Positions 44,037 to 53,355 of a stretch of DNA of 64,000 nucleotides are shown here, piece by piece. Under the pieces are notes generated by a model. It did not search any database and was not told the origin of the DNA. It saw nothing but the letters and a program-made list of their open reading frames with translations. The position numbers and the translations under genes are program-made. Every line of letters starts with the position of its first letter. Within the stretch, counting starts at the first letter, position 1. Location: the NCBI RefSeq assembly GCF_028617075.1, contig NZ_JAQKGV010000003.1, positions 62,001 through 126,000 of the forward strand, read 5' to 3'. The DNA is from Rubrobacter calidifluminis. GTDB lineage: Bacteria; Actinomycetota; Rubrobacteria; Rubrobacterales; Rubrobacteraceae.

Positions 44037-45968
44037 ATGCGGTTTTCGGGACGTTCGGGCATCCGGCTGATGCTGGTCCTCGCCGCGGCGCTCCTGCTCG
44101 TATCCTCGGGGTCGGCGCTCGCCTCCAGGCAGCATACCGACGCCGTTTCCCGCAAACCTTCCGGGAGGCTCGAAGCTGCTTTCGCCCATGCCTCGCGTGA
44201 GTTCGGGGTGCCGGAGAGCGTGCTCAAGTCCGTAGCGTACAACGAGTCCCGCTGGGACGAGCACCTCGGAGAGGTCAACACCTCTGGCGGGTACGGTGTC
44301 ATGAACCTCACCGACGTCAGGACCACTTCGCAGGCCGGAAATAAGGGAACCAGAGGCCCGCGCTCCGGGGTCCCGAGCTCCCCGGGGCTGCATACTTTAG
44401 GCACCGCATCTAAGCTGCTTGGGGTCGGGCCGGGTGTCCTGAAGAGAGACCCGGCGCAGAACGTACGCGGCGGGGCGGCGCTTCTTGCCCTCTACGCCCG
44501 CCAGACGACGGGCCACCTCCCGAAGGACCCCGCGGAGTGGTACGGCGCCGTCGCGAAGTACAGCGGGTCCACGCTCGCGGGTCCGGCGGAGCTGTTCGCA
44601 AACGACGTCTACGCGACGATCAGGCACGGAGCCTCGCGGACCAACGAGGAGGGCCAGCGCGTGACGCTGCGCCCGCAGGAGGGCCTGCAGCCGGACCGGG
44701 CGACGGCGAAGCCGCTCGGACTCGCGACCCCCGCCTCCGGCCCGAAGACCGACTGCCCCGCCGGGCTCGACTGCCGGTTCATCCCGGCGGCGTACAAGCA
44801 GAACAGCCCCAACGACCCCTCGGACTACGGCAACTACGACCTCGCCGACCGCGAGCGCGACGGGCTCGACATCCGCTACATCGTCATCCACGACACCGAG
44901 GAGACCTACGCGAAGACCATCCAGATCTTCCGGGACCCCATGTCCTACGTCAGTGCGCACTACGTCTTGAGCTCGCGCAACGGGCAGGTGACCGAGATGG
45001 TCCGTCCCAGGAACATAGCCTGGCAGGCGGGCAACTGGGATATCAACGCCCACTCGATCGGTGTTGAGCACGAGGGCTTCGCGATAGACGGCGCGAGCTG
45101 GTACACCGAGCAGATGTACCGCGCCTCGGCCCGCCTCGTGCGCTACCTCGCCGCCAGATACAACGTCCCGCTCGACCGGGAGCACATCATCGGCCACGAC
45201 AACGTCCCCGGCCCCCTGCCCGCTTACGTCGCCGGGATGCACTGGGACCCAGGCCCCTTCTGGGACTGGGGACACTACATGCAGCTCATCGGGGCGAAAG
45301 CTCCCAGGAAGGGGAACTCGGCCAGAAGCGCCGTGGTGGTCATAGACCCGTACTTCGCCACCAACCGCCAGCGGGTAAAGGACTGCGGGGGAAGCGGCAA
45401 GCTGCTCGCGCCGCAGCCGGCGAGCTTCGTCTACCTGCACACCGCGCCAAGCAACCGCGCCCCGCTCGTGAGCGACCCGGCGCTGCACCCGAACGGCTCC
45501 CCCGGTACCAGATGCGCCGACGACTGGGGAGACAAGGCCTCGTGGGGCCAGGTGTTCTACCGGGCCGGGAACCAGGGAGACTGGGAGGCCATCTACTACG
45601 GCGGCAGGAAGGTCTGGTTCTACAACCCCCAGGACATAAACGCCGACCCGGCCAGCGGTACGCTCGTCACCCCGAAGGCGGGTAAACACTCCATCCCGGT
45701 CTACGGCCAGGCCTACCCCGAGGGTTCCGCCTATCCAAAGAGCGTGCCCAAACAGGACATCGTGCCGCTGCAGTACAGGATCCCCTCCGGACAGGTCTAC
45801 GTCGCAGACGGACTCGTGCGCGGCCAGTACTACTACGCGCCCACCTACACCCGCACCCCGGCGACCCACACGCTCGTAACCGGGAAGACCGCCTATTACG
45901 AGATCTCCTTCAACCACCGGGTAGCCTTCGTCAAGAAGAGCGACGTGCAGGTGATCTCACACCGCTGA
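44037..45968 (+). CDS. Secreted bifunctional murein hydrolase (transglycosylase-like domain plus Amidase_2)
   Basis: 643 residues. A Sec signal peptide (LMLVLAAALLLVSSGSALA). Residues ~45-200: helical transglycosylase-like domain (FGVPESVLKSVAYNESRWDEH). Residues ~270-430: zinc amidase with YIVIHDTEE, SAHYVLSSRNGQVTEMV, HSIGVEHEGF, REHIIGHDNVPG and HWDPGPFWDW. The last ~200 residues are SH3-like (VVVIDPYFATN, YYYAPTYTRTPATH), probably wall binding. It is a full-length homologue of the split pair at 30708-32338, showing that the fused form is the norm. GAGAGGGGGAAGG precedes the ATG. Confidence 0.9.
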   Translation: MRFSGRSGIRLMLVLAAALLLVSSGSALASRQHTDAVSRKPSGRLEAAFAHASREFGVPESVLKSVAYNESRWDEHLGEVNTSGGYGVMNLTDVRTTSQAGNKGTRGPRSGVPSSPGLHTLGTASKLLGVGPGVLKRDPAQNVRGGAALLALYARQTTGHLPKDPAEWYGAVAKYSGSTLAGPAELFANDVYATIRHGASRTNEEGQRVTLRPQEGLQPDRATAKPLGLATPASGPKTDCPAGLDCRFIPAAYKQNSPNDPSDYGNYDLADRERDGLDIRYIVIHDTEETYAKTIQIFRDPMSYVSAHYVLSSRNGQVTEMVRPRNIAWQAGNWDINAHSIGVEHEGFAIDGASWYTEQMYRASARLVRYLAARYNVPLDREHIIGHDNVPGPLPAYVAGMHWDPGPFWDWGHYMQLIGAKAPRKGNSARSAVVVIDPYFATNRQRVKDCGGSGKLLAPQPASFVYLHTAPSNRAPLVSDPALHPNGSPGTRCADDWGDKASWGQVFYRAGNQGDWEAIYYGGRKVWFYNPQDINADPASGTLVTPKAGKHSIPVYGQAYPEGSAYPKSVPKQDIVPLQYRIPSGQVYVADGLVRGQYYYAPTYTRTPATHTLVTGKTAYYEISFNHRVAFVKKSDVQVISHR

Positions 45969-46045
45969 ACCTCATAACCTCCGCAGGTTCCCTTATCCCT
46001 CGGAGCCGGTCATATCCGGTAGTCCTCATCTGACGCCTCTTCTCC

Positions 46046-46093
46046 TTGACATTCGAAAGGTTGAGATATATTGTTGAAATATACGATATATCT
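46046..46093 (+). promoter_or_regulatory. Promoter with operator-like inverted repeat before the MFS gene
   Basis: TTGACA (46046-46051) with TATTGT (46069-46074, 17-bp spacer) or TATATT (46067-46072) gives a good housekeeping promoter. AGATATAT (46064-46071) and ATATATCT (46086-46093) are perfect 8-bp inverted repeats 14 bp apart that overlap the -10 and the start site, the position of a TetR- or PadR-type operator. Confidence 0.7.
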
Positions 46094-46111
46094 TAATCAG
46101 AGGAGGCTTTC

Positions 46112-47509
46112 ATGACCACGAAGGGAGTAGAGCGACGCCGTCTCCGTTGGGCTGTTGCCGTGGTGGTGCTGGCGGCGAATACGATGGACATACTGGATGC
46201 GACCATCGTCAACGTGGCGGCGCCCTCCGTTCACCAGGATCTCGGAGGGAGCACGAGTAGTGTACAGTGGCTCAGCGCCGGCTATACCCTGGCCTTTGCT
46301 GTTCTCCTCGTGACCGCTGCCAGGCTCGGTGACATCTTCGGCCGTCGCCGGATATTTCTGGCTGGTCTGGCCGGGTTTACGCTGACTTCGGCGGCATGCG
46401 CGGTGGCTCCGAACGTGGTGCTGCTCATCGGCGCCCGGGTGTTGCAGGGTGGTTTCGGGGCGCTCATGCTCCCCCAAAGTTTCGGGCTAATAAAGGAGGT
46501 CTTCGACGACGAAGAGATTGTAAAGGTTACCAACCTGTTCGGCCCCTCGACCGGTCTGGCGATGCTCGGTGCTCCGGTACTCGCCGGAGCGTTGATCGAC
46601 GCAGATCTCTGGGGAATCGGGTGGCGATTGGTCTTCCTGATAAACGTCCCGATCGGGCTGCTCGCGCTGCCGCTGGCGCTGTGCTCGTTGCCGCGCAGCA
46701 TAAGCCATCCGGGGCTCAGACTGGATATCTGGGGCGTATGGCTCATTGGGCTGGCGCTGGTCGCGATCATCTACCCCCTCATCCAGGGACGGTCCGAGGG
46801 ATGGCCGATGTGGACTCTCGCGCTTTTCGCTGTGGGCGTGGTGCTGCTGTACACGTTTGTGCATTACGAGAGGACACGGTGTCACAACGCATTGATAGAG
46901 CCCGCGCTGTTCACCAACCGCGACTACCTGAGCGGCATCGCAATCGTGCTGTGCATCTTCGGTGCCTTCGGTGGTCTACTCTTCTGCATCTCCCTCTACG
47001 GGCAGCTCGGCGAGGGCTGGTCGGCGATTCGGTCGGGCCTCGCCCTGACACCGATGGTCGTCGGGATGATCCTGGGGATGCCAGCTTCCTCGACGCTGGC
47101 AAGAAGGATCGGACGTCGTGTGCTCTACTTCGGGACGCTGTTGATGGCATCCGGTGTGCTCGTGCTCTCCGGGATGCTTACCGTCGGATGGGGTGGCTCG
47201 ATGTGGAGCCTCTTCCCCGGCCTCTTCCTTGTAGGGGCAGGGGCTGGCGCAACCTTCGGGCAGCTCTTCCAGTTCGTGCTCAACAGCGTGAGCATGGAAG
47301 AGGTGGGCTCGGCCTCGGGCATCATGGATGCCGCAGAGCAGCTCTCGACGGCGCTCGGGGTCGCTGTGCTCGGAACGATCTTCTTCGCGCTCTTCCAGCA
47401 CCCGGGGGATGCACTGCGGGTGACTGCCCTGGCCTGTCTGCCGTCTCTTGGAGTTGCTCTGGTCTTCGTCTCCCGGCTGCCCGTATGGCCCGACTCGGAG
47501 AATAACTAG
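46112..47509 (+). CDS. DHA2-type MFS drug:H+ antiporter (14-TM)
   Basis: A 465-residue EmrB/QacA-type exporter with about 14 helices. Motif D1 is in MDILDATIVNVAAPSV, motif A in RLGDIFGRRRIFL and motif C in GPSTGLAMLGAPVLAGALI. It exports unknown hydrophobic compounds. AGAGGAGG lies ~8 nt before the ATG. The tight operator-like repeat suggests ligand-induced derepression, but no adjacent regulator gene is present. Codon use is slightly less GC-biased than in the neighbours. Confidence 0.93.
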   Translation: MTTKGVERRRLRWAVAVVVLAANTMDILDATIVNVAAPSVHQDLGGSTSSVQWLSAGYTLAFAVLLVTAARLGDIFGRRRIFLAGLAGFTLTSAACAVAPNVVLLIGARVLQGGFGALMLPQSFGLIKEVFDDEEIVKVTNLFGPSTGLAMLGAPVLAGALIDADLWGIGWRLVFLINVPIGLLALPLALCSLPRSISHPGLRLDIWGVWLIGLALVAIIYPLIQGRSEGWPMWTLALFAVGVVLLYTFVHYERTRCHNALIEPALFTNRDYLSGIAIVLCIFGAFGGLLFCISLYGQLGEGWSAIRSGLALTPMVVGMILGMPASSTLARRIGRRVLYFGTLLMASGVLVLSGMLTVGWGGSMWSLFPGLFLVGAGAGATFGQLFQFVLNSVSMEEVGSASGIMDAAEQLSTALGVAVLGTIFFALFQHPGDALRVTALACLPSLGVALVFVSRLPVWPDSENN

Positions 47510-47544
47510 CGGAAGCCTGCGGATGCCTGGACGTCGGTGGGCAT

Positions 47545-47584
47545 TTTACATCTATAGTTTACGCTGGTTTAGGCCCTCTTTAAC
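47545..47584 (+). promoter_or_regulatory. Candidate PHO box upstream of phoD
   Basis: Four TTTA-type direct repeats, TTTACA (47545), TTTACG (47558), TTTAGG (47568) and TTTAAC (47579), occur at 13-, 10- and 11-bp spacing, close to the 11-bp period of PhoP-bound boxes in Gram-positives. They lie 70-110 bp before the phosphatase ATG. A possible phosphate-starvation control site. Confidence 0.45.
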
Positions 47585-47653
47585 ATCGTCCAGAGACGGC
47601 GAGGGTACACTGCGCCCGCAGCCGTAAGCGGGACGAAGAGAGGGAGGGACGGG

Positions 47654-49480
47654 ATGGTCTCAAATGGTGACGAAGGGAAGGGAGCTGCCTTCTCCCGGGC
47701 GCAGTTTCTCAGGTATTCGCTCGCCGGGATGGTCGCGGTATGGGCTGGTACGGAACCGCCGTTCGGCGTCGACCGGGCGCTCGCCGAGAAACTGTTTTAT
47801 TGCAGGGGGATCAGCCCGAAGAGGTTCCCGCTGAGTGTGGCCTCCGGGGATCCCTCGCCGCACGGGATCGTGCTGTGGACGAGAGTCGATCCCGGCGTGG
47901 AGCGGATGAAAGAGCAGCTGGTCGGCTATGAAATCTCCGCGGATAGAAACTTCAGAAAACCCCTTCTGAGGGGGGTGGCGAAGACCGGCCCGGAGCGGGA
48001 TTACACGGTCAAGGTCCAGATCGCCGGCAGGAAGGAGCTCAGGCCCTTCTCCGTCTACTACTACAGGTTCATCCACGGTGGGTGGGCGAGCCGGACCGGT
48101 CGGTTCAAGACGCTCCCCGAGCCGGACCAGCAGGTTCCGGCGCTCGCGCTCGGGTATGTGTCCTGCCAGGATTACACGAACGGCTACTACACCGCCTTTG
48201 CTCATCTGGCGCAGGAAGACGTGGATTACGTGGTCCATCTCGGAGACTACATCTACGAGACCACCTCCGCGGGCTTTCAGGGAGGTCAGGTGCGCACGAT
48301 CTCTCTGCCGGGTGGGTCCGACCGGGCCAGGACCCTCTCCGACTACAGGTTCCTCTACAGAACCTACAGGTCAGACCGTAACCTGCAGAAGGTGCAAGAA
48401 AACTTTGCGATGATCGCGATCTGGGACGATCATGAGTTCGCGAACGACTGCTACCAGGCATACGACGACGATACCTCCGACCCGAAGAAAAACTTTGCCC
48501 CCAGACGCAGGAAAAACGCGAGCAGAGCCTGGGCAGAGTACATGCCGGTCGGAGTGCCCTTCGAAGCTGAGGCGGGACCGCTGGGCGACATAGTCATCTA
48601 CAGGTCGGTGAGGTTCGGCCGGCTCGCGGAGCTGATCCTGACGGACGAGCGTCTCTACCGGGACGCCCATCCCTGTGGAGAGTCGACACCGGACAAATAT
48701 CTCACCCCGGGTTGCGGTAGAGAGAAGGCCCGGGACAGGTCCATGCTTGGTCAAAAGCAGCGGGGGTGGTTCCTGAACAGGCTGGAGACTTCGCCGGCGC
48801 GATGGAAGCTCTGGGCGAACGAGGTCATGTTCATGCAGTTCAAGCTGCTGGATACTTACCTGCTGGGCAGCCTCACCACGACCGGGCTTGAGGATCTCAC
48901 CGGCTCCGTCCTGCTGGGCCTGACGGGCTCCCGCACCGGAGACGGGGGACTTGGCGCCGTGGCTGAAATAGTGAAGAGGATCGAGAGCGCGGTGGGCGGG
49001 GTTTACCTGAACCTCGACCAGTGGGACGGGTTCCAGGCCGAGCGCAGTCTCATACTGGAGAGGGTCAAAAGAAAAGGCGTGGAGAACCTCGTCCTGATCA
49101 CGGGCGACATACACTCCTTCGCCGCAGGGTACGCCAAGAAGGACTTCGAGAATCCCTTCAACGGAGATGCAAACGTGGTCGCCCCGGAGTTCGTGGGAGG
49201 TTCGATCACCTCCTCCAACCTGACGGAACTGCTGACCTCAGGCAAGTTCACGGCTCCCCCCAAAGTCGCGGACTTCACGCAGGCGGTCCGCATAGCCAAC
49301 CCGCACATGCTGTTCTTCGATTCCTCGACCCACGGGTACAACGTGATGCGTATCGAGCCGGCGAAGATCCTCTGCACCATGAAGGCCGTGGAGAGCGTAA
49401 AGCGCCCACATTCGGGCATAAGGCAGCTCGCTGCCTTTGAGGTCTCCGCCGGGAGTCCACTGATCTCACGCGTCGGCTGA
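47654..49480 (+). CDS. phoD: PhoD-type alkaline phosphatase/phosphodiesterase
   Basis: A 608-residue metallophosphatase of the PhoD family. N-terminal Tat-like signal SRAQFLRYSLAGMVAVWAG has only one arginine where the twin pair is expected. Mature domains: PhoD N-terminal fold (FPLSVASGDPSPHGIVLWTRV) and the metal site with YVSCQDYTNG, VVHLGDYIYE, WDDHEFANDCY and ITGDIHSF. Calcium/iron-dependent hydrolysis of phosphodiesters outside the cell is expected. The C-terminal half contains an insertion (residues ~395-445). It probably serves phosphate scavenging together with Pit. Confidence 0.93.
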   Translation: MVSNGDEGKGAAFSRAQFLRYSLAGMVAVWAGTEPPFGVDRALAEKLFYCRGISPKRFPLSVASGDPSPHGIVLWTRVDPGVERMKEQLVGYEISADRNFRKPLLRGVAKTGPERDYTVKVQIAGRKELRPFSVYYYRFIHGGWASRTGRFKTLPEPDQQVPALALGYVSCQDYTNGYYTAFAHLAQEDVDYVVHLGDYIYETTSAGFQGGQVRTISLPGGSDRARTLSDYRFLYRTYRSDRNLQKVQENFAMIAIWDDHEFANDCYQAYDDDTSDPKKNFAPRRRKNASRAWAEYMPVGVPFEAEAGPLGDIVIYRSVRFGRLAELILTDERLYRDAHPCGESTPDKYLTPGCGREKARDRSMLGQKQRGWFLNRLETSPARWKLWANEVMFMQFKLLDTYLLGSLTTTGLEDLTGSVLLGLTGSRTGDGGLGAVAEIVKRIESAVGGVYLNLDQWDGFQAERSLILERVKRKGVENLVLITGDIHSFAAGYAKKDFENPFNGDANVVAPEFVGGSITSSNLTELLTSGKFTAPPKVADFTQAVRIANPHMLFFDSSTHGYNVMRIEPAKILCTMKAVESVKRPHSGIRQLAAFEVSAGSPLISRVG

Positions 49481-50211
49481 GAAAGGACGCCCTGGAATCG
49501 ATGTCCTGCAAACCTGTTTGTGCGTAGATGTCACGCTCAGCGTGAGCAAAGAACTGTTTACCGACGAGTTGTATAGATCATCGAAGCTCTCTGCAGTCCG
49601 AACCAAGCATGCAGGCATGCCTCCCTGCCTGCATTACCTTTGTGCTCAAAGAGCAGCATGTCGCAGGAGCTGCTATCCAAAAGAGACGGGTTGCGGAAGC
49701 GGGAGCGCCTGCTGACGTCTCGCGCGGGTGACAGGAGGTGGGGAAAGAGCTGTGACAGGGTACTCCTGAACCGCCTTCGCAAGGCCGACCGGATCTAATT
49801 GGAGAAAGCCTCTTTGAACCTGGCGACTGTGAAGCTGCACACGGACAGGGTCTCCGACGCCTCGATGCCGCCAGGTGCTCTGGTTTCGCGCGGTACTCCT
49901 GGCCGACGTGCCATCGGGCTGCCAGGAGATCTCTGGCACGAGCGCTTTATCGCGCATCGGGTTGTAATGTAGCCAGCATGGAAGCCTTCCGGGCGTCAGA
50001 CTCGCATTGAACACCCTCAACTACCAGATCATGCCCTACGACTGTAGCCCCTGAGAGATTACTGGGTTGATGACACGCTTCACCGCCGCTTCAAAAAGAG
50101 AGCGCAGCCGGCTTTCATCTCGTTTCCCATAGCCTGCAAAACGGGCCTTGACACCCTGCATCCTCCCCTATATGGTTGGTTAGTTACGAATTTCGGGGAA
50201 AGGAGGGCTTG
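49481..50211. other. Gene-poor intergenic region
   Basis: 731 bp without a supported gene; the short open frames on both strands have no ribosome site or family sequence. It contains palindromes CACGCT-C-AGCGTG (near 49532) and ATGCAGGCA-TGCCTCCC-TGCCTGCAT (near 49610), a 9-bp stem. It may be a decayed remnant between the PhoD gene and the aco operon; the aco promoter must lie near its end. Confidence 0.6.
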
Positions 50212-51204
50212 ATGACAGAGGTCGTCGGCGCGGGAGCGCTCAGCAGGGAGGATCTCCTCGAAGCCTACCGCACGATGCGTACGATCCGCGAGTTCGAGGA
50301 GAGGCTGCACACGGAGTTCGCCACCGGGGAGATCCCGGGCTTCGTACACCTGTACGCCGGTGAAGAGGCGGTCGCCGTCGGGGTGATCTCGCACCTCGGC
50401 CCCGGGGACTACGTGGCGAGCACCCACCGGGGCCACGGGCACGCCATCGCCAAGGGCTGCGACGTCAAGGCGATGATGAAGGAGATCTACGGCAAGGCCG
50501 GCGGGATATGCAAGGGCAAGGGCGGGAGCATGCATATCGCGGATCTGGACAAAGGCATGCTCGGGGCCAACGGGATCGTCGGCGGCGGGCCGCCGCTGGT
50601 CTGTGGTGCCGGTCTCTCGGCCAAGATGCGCGGCACGCGGGGGGTCGCCGTCTCGTTCACCGGCGACGGCGGCTCGAACCAGGGCACCACCCTGGAGAGC
50701 ATGAACCTCGCCAGCGTGTGGAACCTCCCGGTAGTCTTCGTCATCGAGAACAACGGCTACGCCGAGGCCACCTCGACGAACTACTCGGTCAAGGGCCTGG
50801 ACATAGCCAAGCGGGCCGAGGGGTTCGGCATACCGGGGGTGGTCGTCGACGGATTCGACTTCTTCGCCGTCCACGAGGCCGCAGGAGAGGCGATAAGGCG
50901 CGCCCGCGAGGGGGGCGGCCCCTCGCTCATCGAGTGCAAGACGAGCCGCTACTACGGCCACTTCGAGGGCGACGCCCAGACCTACCGCGCCCCGGGTGAG
51001 GTCGAGGAGCTTAGGCGCGAGAAGGACTGTCTCAAGCGTTTCTCCGAGAGGGTCGTCTCGGCCGGGCTCGTCGAGAAAGAGGAGCTGGAGAGGATAGACG
51101 ATGAGGTGAGGAACCTCATAGACGAGGCCGTCCGGGAGGCCAAGGCCGCGCCTGACCCGAGGGCGGAGGACCTCCTCGCGGACGTGTACGTCAGCTACCG
51201 GTAA
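50212..51204 (+). CDS. acoA: Acetoin/pyruvate dehydrogenase E1 component alpha subunit
   Basis: A 330-residue TPP-dependent E1 alpha. Visible are GFVHLYAGEEAVAVG, GRGHxxx-type STHRGHGHAIAKG, GGSMHIAD, and the TPP motif FTGDGGSNQGTTLESMNLASVWNLPVVFVIENN. In the acetoin system it cleaves acetoin to acetaldehyde and hydroxyethyl-TPP. AAAGGAGGG lies 4 nt before the ATG. It is followed 10 bp later by the beta subunit, then AcoC- and AcoX-like genes, which favours acetoin over pyruvate. Confidence 0.9.
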   Translation: MTEVVGAGALSREDLLEAYRTMRTIREFEERLHTEFATGEIPGFVHLYAGEEAVAVGVISHLGPGDYVASTHRGHGHAIAKGCDVKAMMKEIYGKAGGICKGKGGSMHIADLDKGMLGANGIVGGGPPLVCGAGLSAKMRGTRGVAVSFTGDGGSNQGTTLESMNLASVWNLPVVFVIENNGYAEATSTNYSVKGLDIAKRAEGFGIPGVVVDGFDFFAVHEAAGEAIRRAREGGGPSLIECKTSRYYGHFEGDAQTYRAPGEVEELRREKDCLKRFSERVVSAGLVEKEELERIDDEVRNLIDEAVREAKAAPDPRAEDLLADVYVSYR

Positions 51205-51214
51205 GGAGGCGACC

Positions 51215-52234
51215 GTGGCGCGCAGCATCACCTTCATGCAGGCGATAAACGAGGCGCTCGCGCAGGAGATGGAGCGCGACGAGCGCGTGATCGTCATGGG
51301 AGAAGACAACGCGGGCGGCGCGGGATCCCCCGGAGAGGACGACGCCTGGGGCGGCGTGATGGGCGTCACCAAGGGCCTCTACCAGAAGTTCCCCGGACGC
51401 GTGCTCGACACCCCGATCAGCGAGTCGGCTTTCATCGGAGCCGCGGCGGGAGCGGCCGCCTCGGGTCTCAGGCCCGTCGCCGAGCTGATGTTCGTCGACT
51501 TCTTCGGGGTGTGCATGGACCAGATCTACAACCAGGCCGCCAAGTTCCGCTACATGTTCGGCGGCAAGGCCGTGACCCCCCTCGTCATAAGGACGATGTA
51601 CGGGGCGGGGATCCGCGCCGCGGCCCAGCACTCCCAGAGCCTCTACCCCATCTTCACCCACATCCCCGGCCTCAAGGTCGTCGTCCCCTCCAACCCCTAC
51701 GATGCGAAGGGGCTCATGATCGCCTCTATCCGCGACGATGACCCCGTGATGTTTTTCGAGAACAAGGTCCTCTACGCCACCGAGGGCGAGGTGCCAGAGG
51801 AGCCCTACGAGATACCTCTGGGCGAGGCCGAGTACGTGCGCGAGGGAGACGACGTCACCATCGTCGCGATAGGCCGGATGGTGCAGATGGCCCAGGAAGC
51901 CGCGGAGGCGCTCGCCGACGAGGGTATAGAGTGCGAGATCGTCGACCCCAGAACCACCTCGCCGCTCGACACGGAGACGATCTTCGAGAGCGTCGAGAAC
52001 ACCGGAAGGCTCGTCGTGGTCGACGAGTCGAACCCGCGCTGCAGCCTCGCCGCGGACATCTGCGCGCAGGTCGCCCAGGAGCTCTTCGACGATCTCGAAG
52101 CCGCGCCGAAGATGGTCACCGCCCCCCACACCCCACCGCCGTTCTCCCCGGTGCTCGAGGACCTCTACGTCCCCGACGCGGAGAGGGTCGCCGCGGCGGT
52201 GAGGGAGGTCACGGGTGCGGGGGCGAAGGCTTGA
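51215..52234 (+). CDS. acoB: Acetoin/pyruvate dehydrogenase E1 component beta subunit
   Basis: A 339-residue E1 beta of the TPP-dependent 2-oxoacid family: VIVMGEDN at the start, ISESAFIGAAAGAAASGLRPVAELMF, PHSxx-type AAQHSQSLYPIFTHIPGLKVVVPSNPYDAKGL, and a transketolase C-domain with DPRTTSPLD. GTG start with AAGGAGG. It forms the E1 heterotetramer with the preceding subunit. Its stop overlaps the next TTG start by 4 bp. Confidence 0.92.
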   Translation: MARSITFMQAINEALAQEMERDERVIVMGEDNAGGAGSPGEDDAWGGVMGVTKGLYQKFPGRVLDTPISESAFIGAAAGAAASGLRPVAELMFVDFFGVCMDQIYNQAAKFRYMFGGKAVTPLVIRTMYGAGIRAAAQHSQSLYPIFTHIPGLKVVVPSNPYDAKGLMIASIRDDDPVMFFENKVLYATEGEVPEEPYEIPLGEAEYVREGDDVTIVAIGRMVQMAQEAAEALADEGIECEIVDPRTTSPLDTETIFESVENTGRLVVVDESNPRCSLAADICAQVAQELFDDLEAAPKMVTAPHTPPPFSPVLEDLYVPDAERVAAAVREVTGAGAKA

Positions 52235-53355
52235 GCGAGACGCAGCAGATCATCCGCCTCACCATGCCCAAATGGGGTCTCACCATGACCGAGGGAACGG
52301 TCGTGCGGTGGCTCGTCGGTGAGGGCGAGGAGGTCTCGAAGGGCGACGAAATAATCGAGGTGGAGAGCGAGAAGATCAACAACGCCGTCGAGTCCCCGGC
52401 CTCCGGCGTCCTGAGGCGGCACGTCGCGCAAGAAGGCGACGTGCTGCCCGTCGGGGGTCTCCTCGGCGTGATCGCCGACGCCTCGGTGCCGGACTCCGAG
52501 ATCGAAGCCTTCGTCGAGGGGTTCCGCGAGAGCTTCGTCCCACAGGAAGAGGAGGCGGCGGGCCCCGCACCCGAGACCGTCGAGGTCGACGGGAGGGAGA
52601 TCCAATACCTGAAGATGGGCGAGGGAGCCGCCACGCCGCTCATCCTCATCCCGGGCTTCGGCGGCGACATAAACATCTTCGTCTTCAACCAGCAGACCCT
52701 CTCGGCCGAACGCCCGGTCTACGCCGTAGACCTCCCGGGGCACGGCGGCTCCTCGAAGGACGTCGACGGCGGGAACCTCGCCTTCTTCGTCCATACCGTA
52801 GCGGGCTTCCTGGACGCTCTCGGAATCGAGCGGGCACACCTGGCGGGGCACTCGATGGGCGGGCTCGTGGCGGCGGCGTTCGCGCTCGAGCACCCCGGGA
52901 GGGTGTCATCGCTCACCCTGATCTCGAGCGCCGGGCTCGGGGAGGAGATAAACGGCGATTACATCGAAGGCTTCATCGCGGCGAACCGCCGCAGGCAGAT
53001 GAAGGACGTCCTCGGGCTCCTCTTCGCGAACCCCGAGCTGGTGAACCGCCAGCTCGTGAACGACGTGCTGCGCTACAAGCGGCTCGACGGGGTGGACAAC
53101 GCGCTGCGCACGATAGCGGAGAACCTCTTCCCCGGGGGACATCAGGCGAACGTGCTCGACCTCGGATCGCTCGGAGTGCCGGTCCTCGCGGTCTGGGGCT
53201 CGGAAGATGCGATCGTACCGGTCTCGCACACTGAGAACCTCCCCGAAGGCGCCCGGGTGGAGGTGATCGAAGGCTCCGGGCACATGTCTCACATGGAGGA
53301 GGCCGGGAGGTTCAACCGCATCCTCTCGGGGTTCCTCGCCGAAGCAGAGCGTTGA
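52231..53355 (+). CDS. acoC: AcoC-like E2: lipoyl domain fused to alpha/beta hydrolase
   Basis: 374 residues from a TTG that overlaps the acoB stop. Residues ~8-85 form a lipoyl domain with lipoylation lysine K48 in EVESEKINNAVESP. From ~115 an alpha/beta-hydrolase fold replaces the usual E2 catalytic core: LILIPGFGGDINIF, elbow GHSMGGLVAAAFA, acid in AVWGSEDAIVPV and GSGHMSHMEE. This architecture is that of acetoin dehydrogenase AcoC, which transfers acetyl groups to CoA. No E3 (dihydrolipoyl dehydrogenase) gene is in the cluster. Confidence 0.9.
   Translation: MSETQQIIRLTMPKWGLTMTEGTVVRWLVGEGEEVSKGDEIIEVESEKINNAVESPASGVLRRHVAQEGDVLPVGGLLGVIADASVPDSEIEAFVEGFRESFVPQEEEAAGPAPETVEVDGREIQYLKMGEGAATPLILIPGFGGDINIFVFNQQTLSAERPVYAVDLPGHGGSSKDVDGGNLAFFVHTVAGFLDALGIERAHLAGHSMGGLVAAAFALEHPGRVSSLTLISSAGLGEEINGDYIEGFIAANRRRQMKDVLGLLFANPELVNRQLVNDVLRYKRLDGVDNALRTIAENLFPGGHQANVLDLGSLGVPVLAVWGSEDAIVPVSHTENLPEGARVEVIEGSGHMSHMEEAGRFNRILSGFLAEAER

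Noticed and set aside
44037-45968. ydaO-type riboswitch before the murein hydrolase, as is common for actinobacterial wall hydrolases
   Set aside because: The 87-bp upstream gap is too short and lacks the conserved GAATC, GTAGGG and CAGCTAAC blocks.
49481-50211. Transposase remnant in the gene-poor gap
   Set aside because: None of the six frames shows a recognisable transposase motif or terminal inverted repeats with target duplication.
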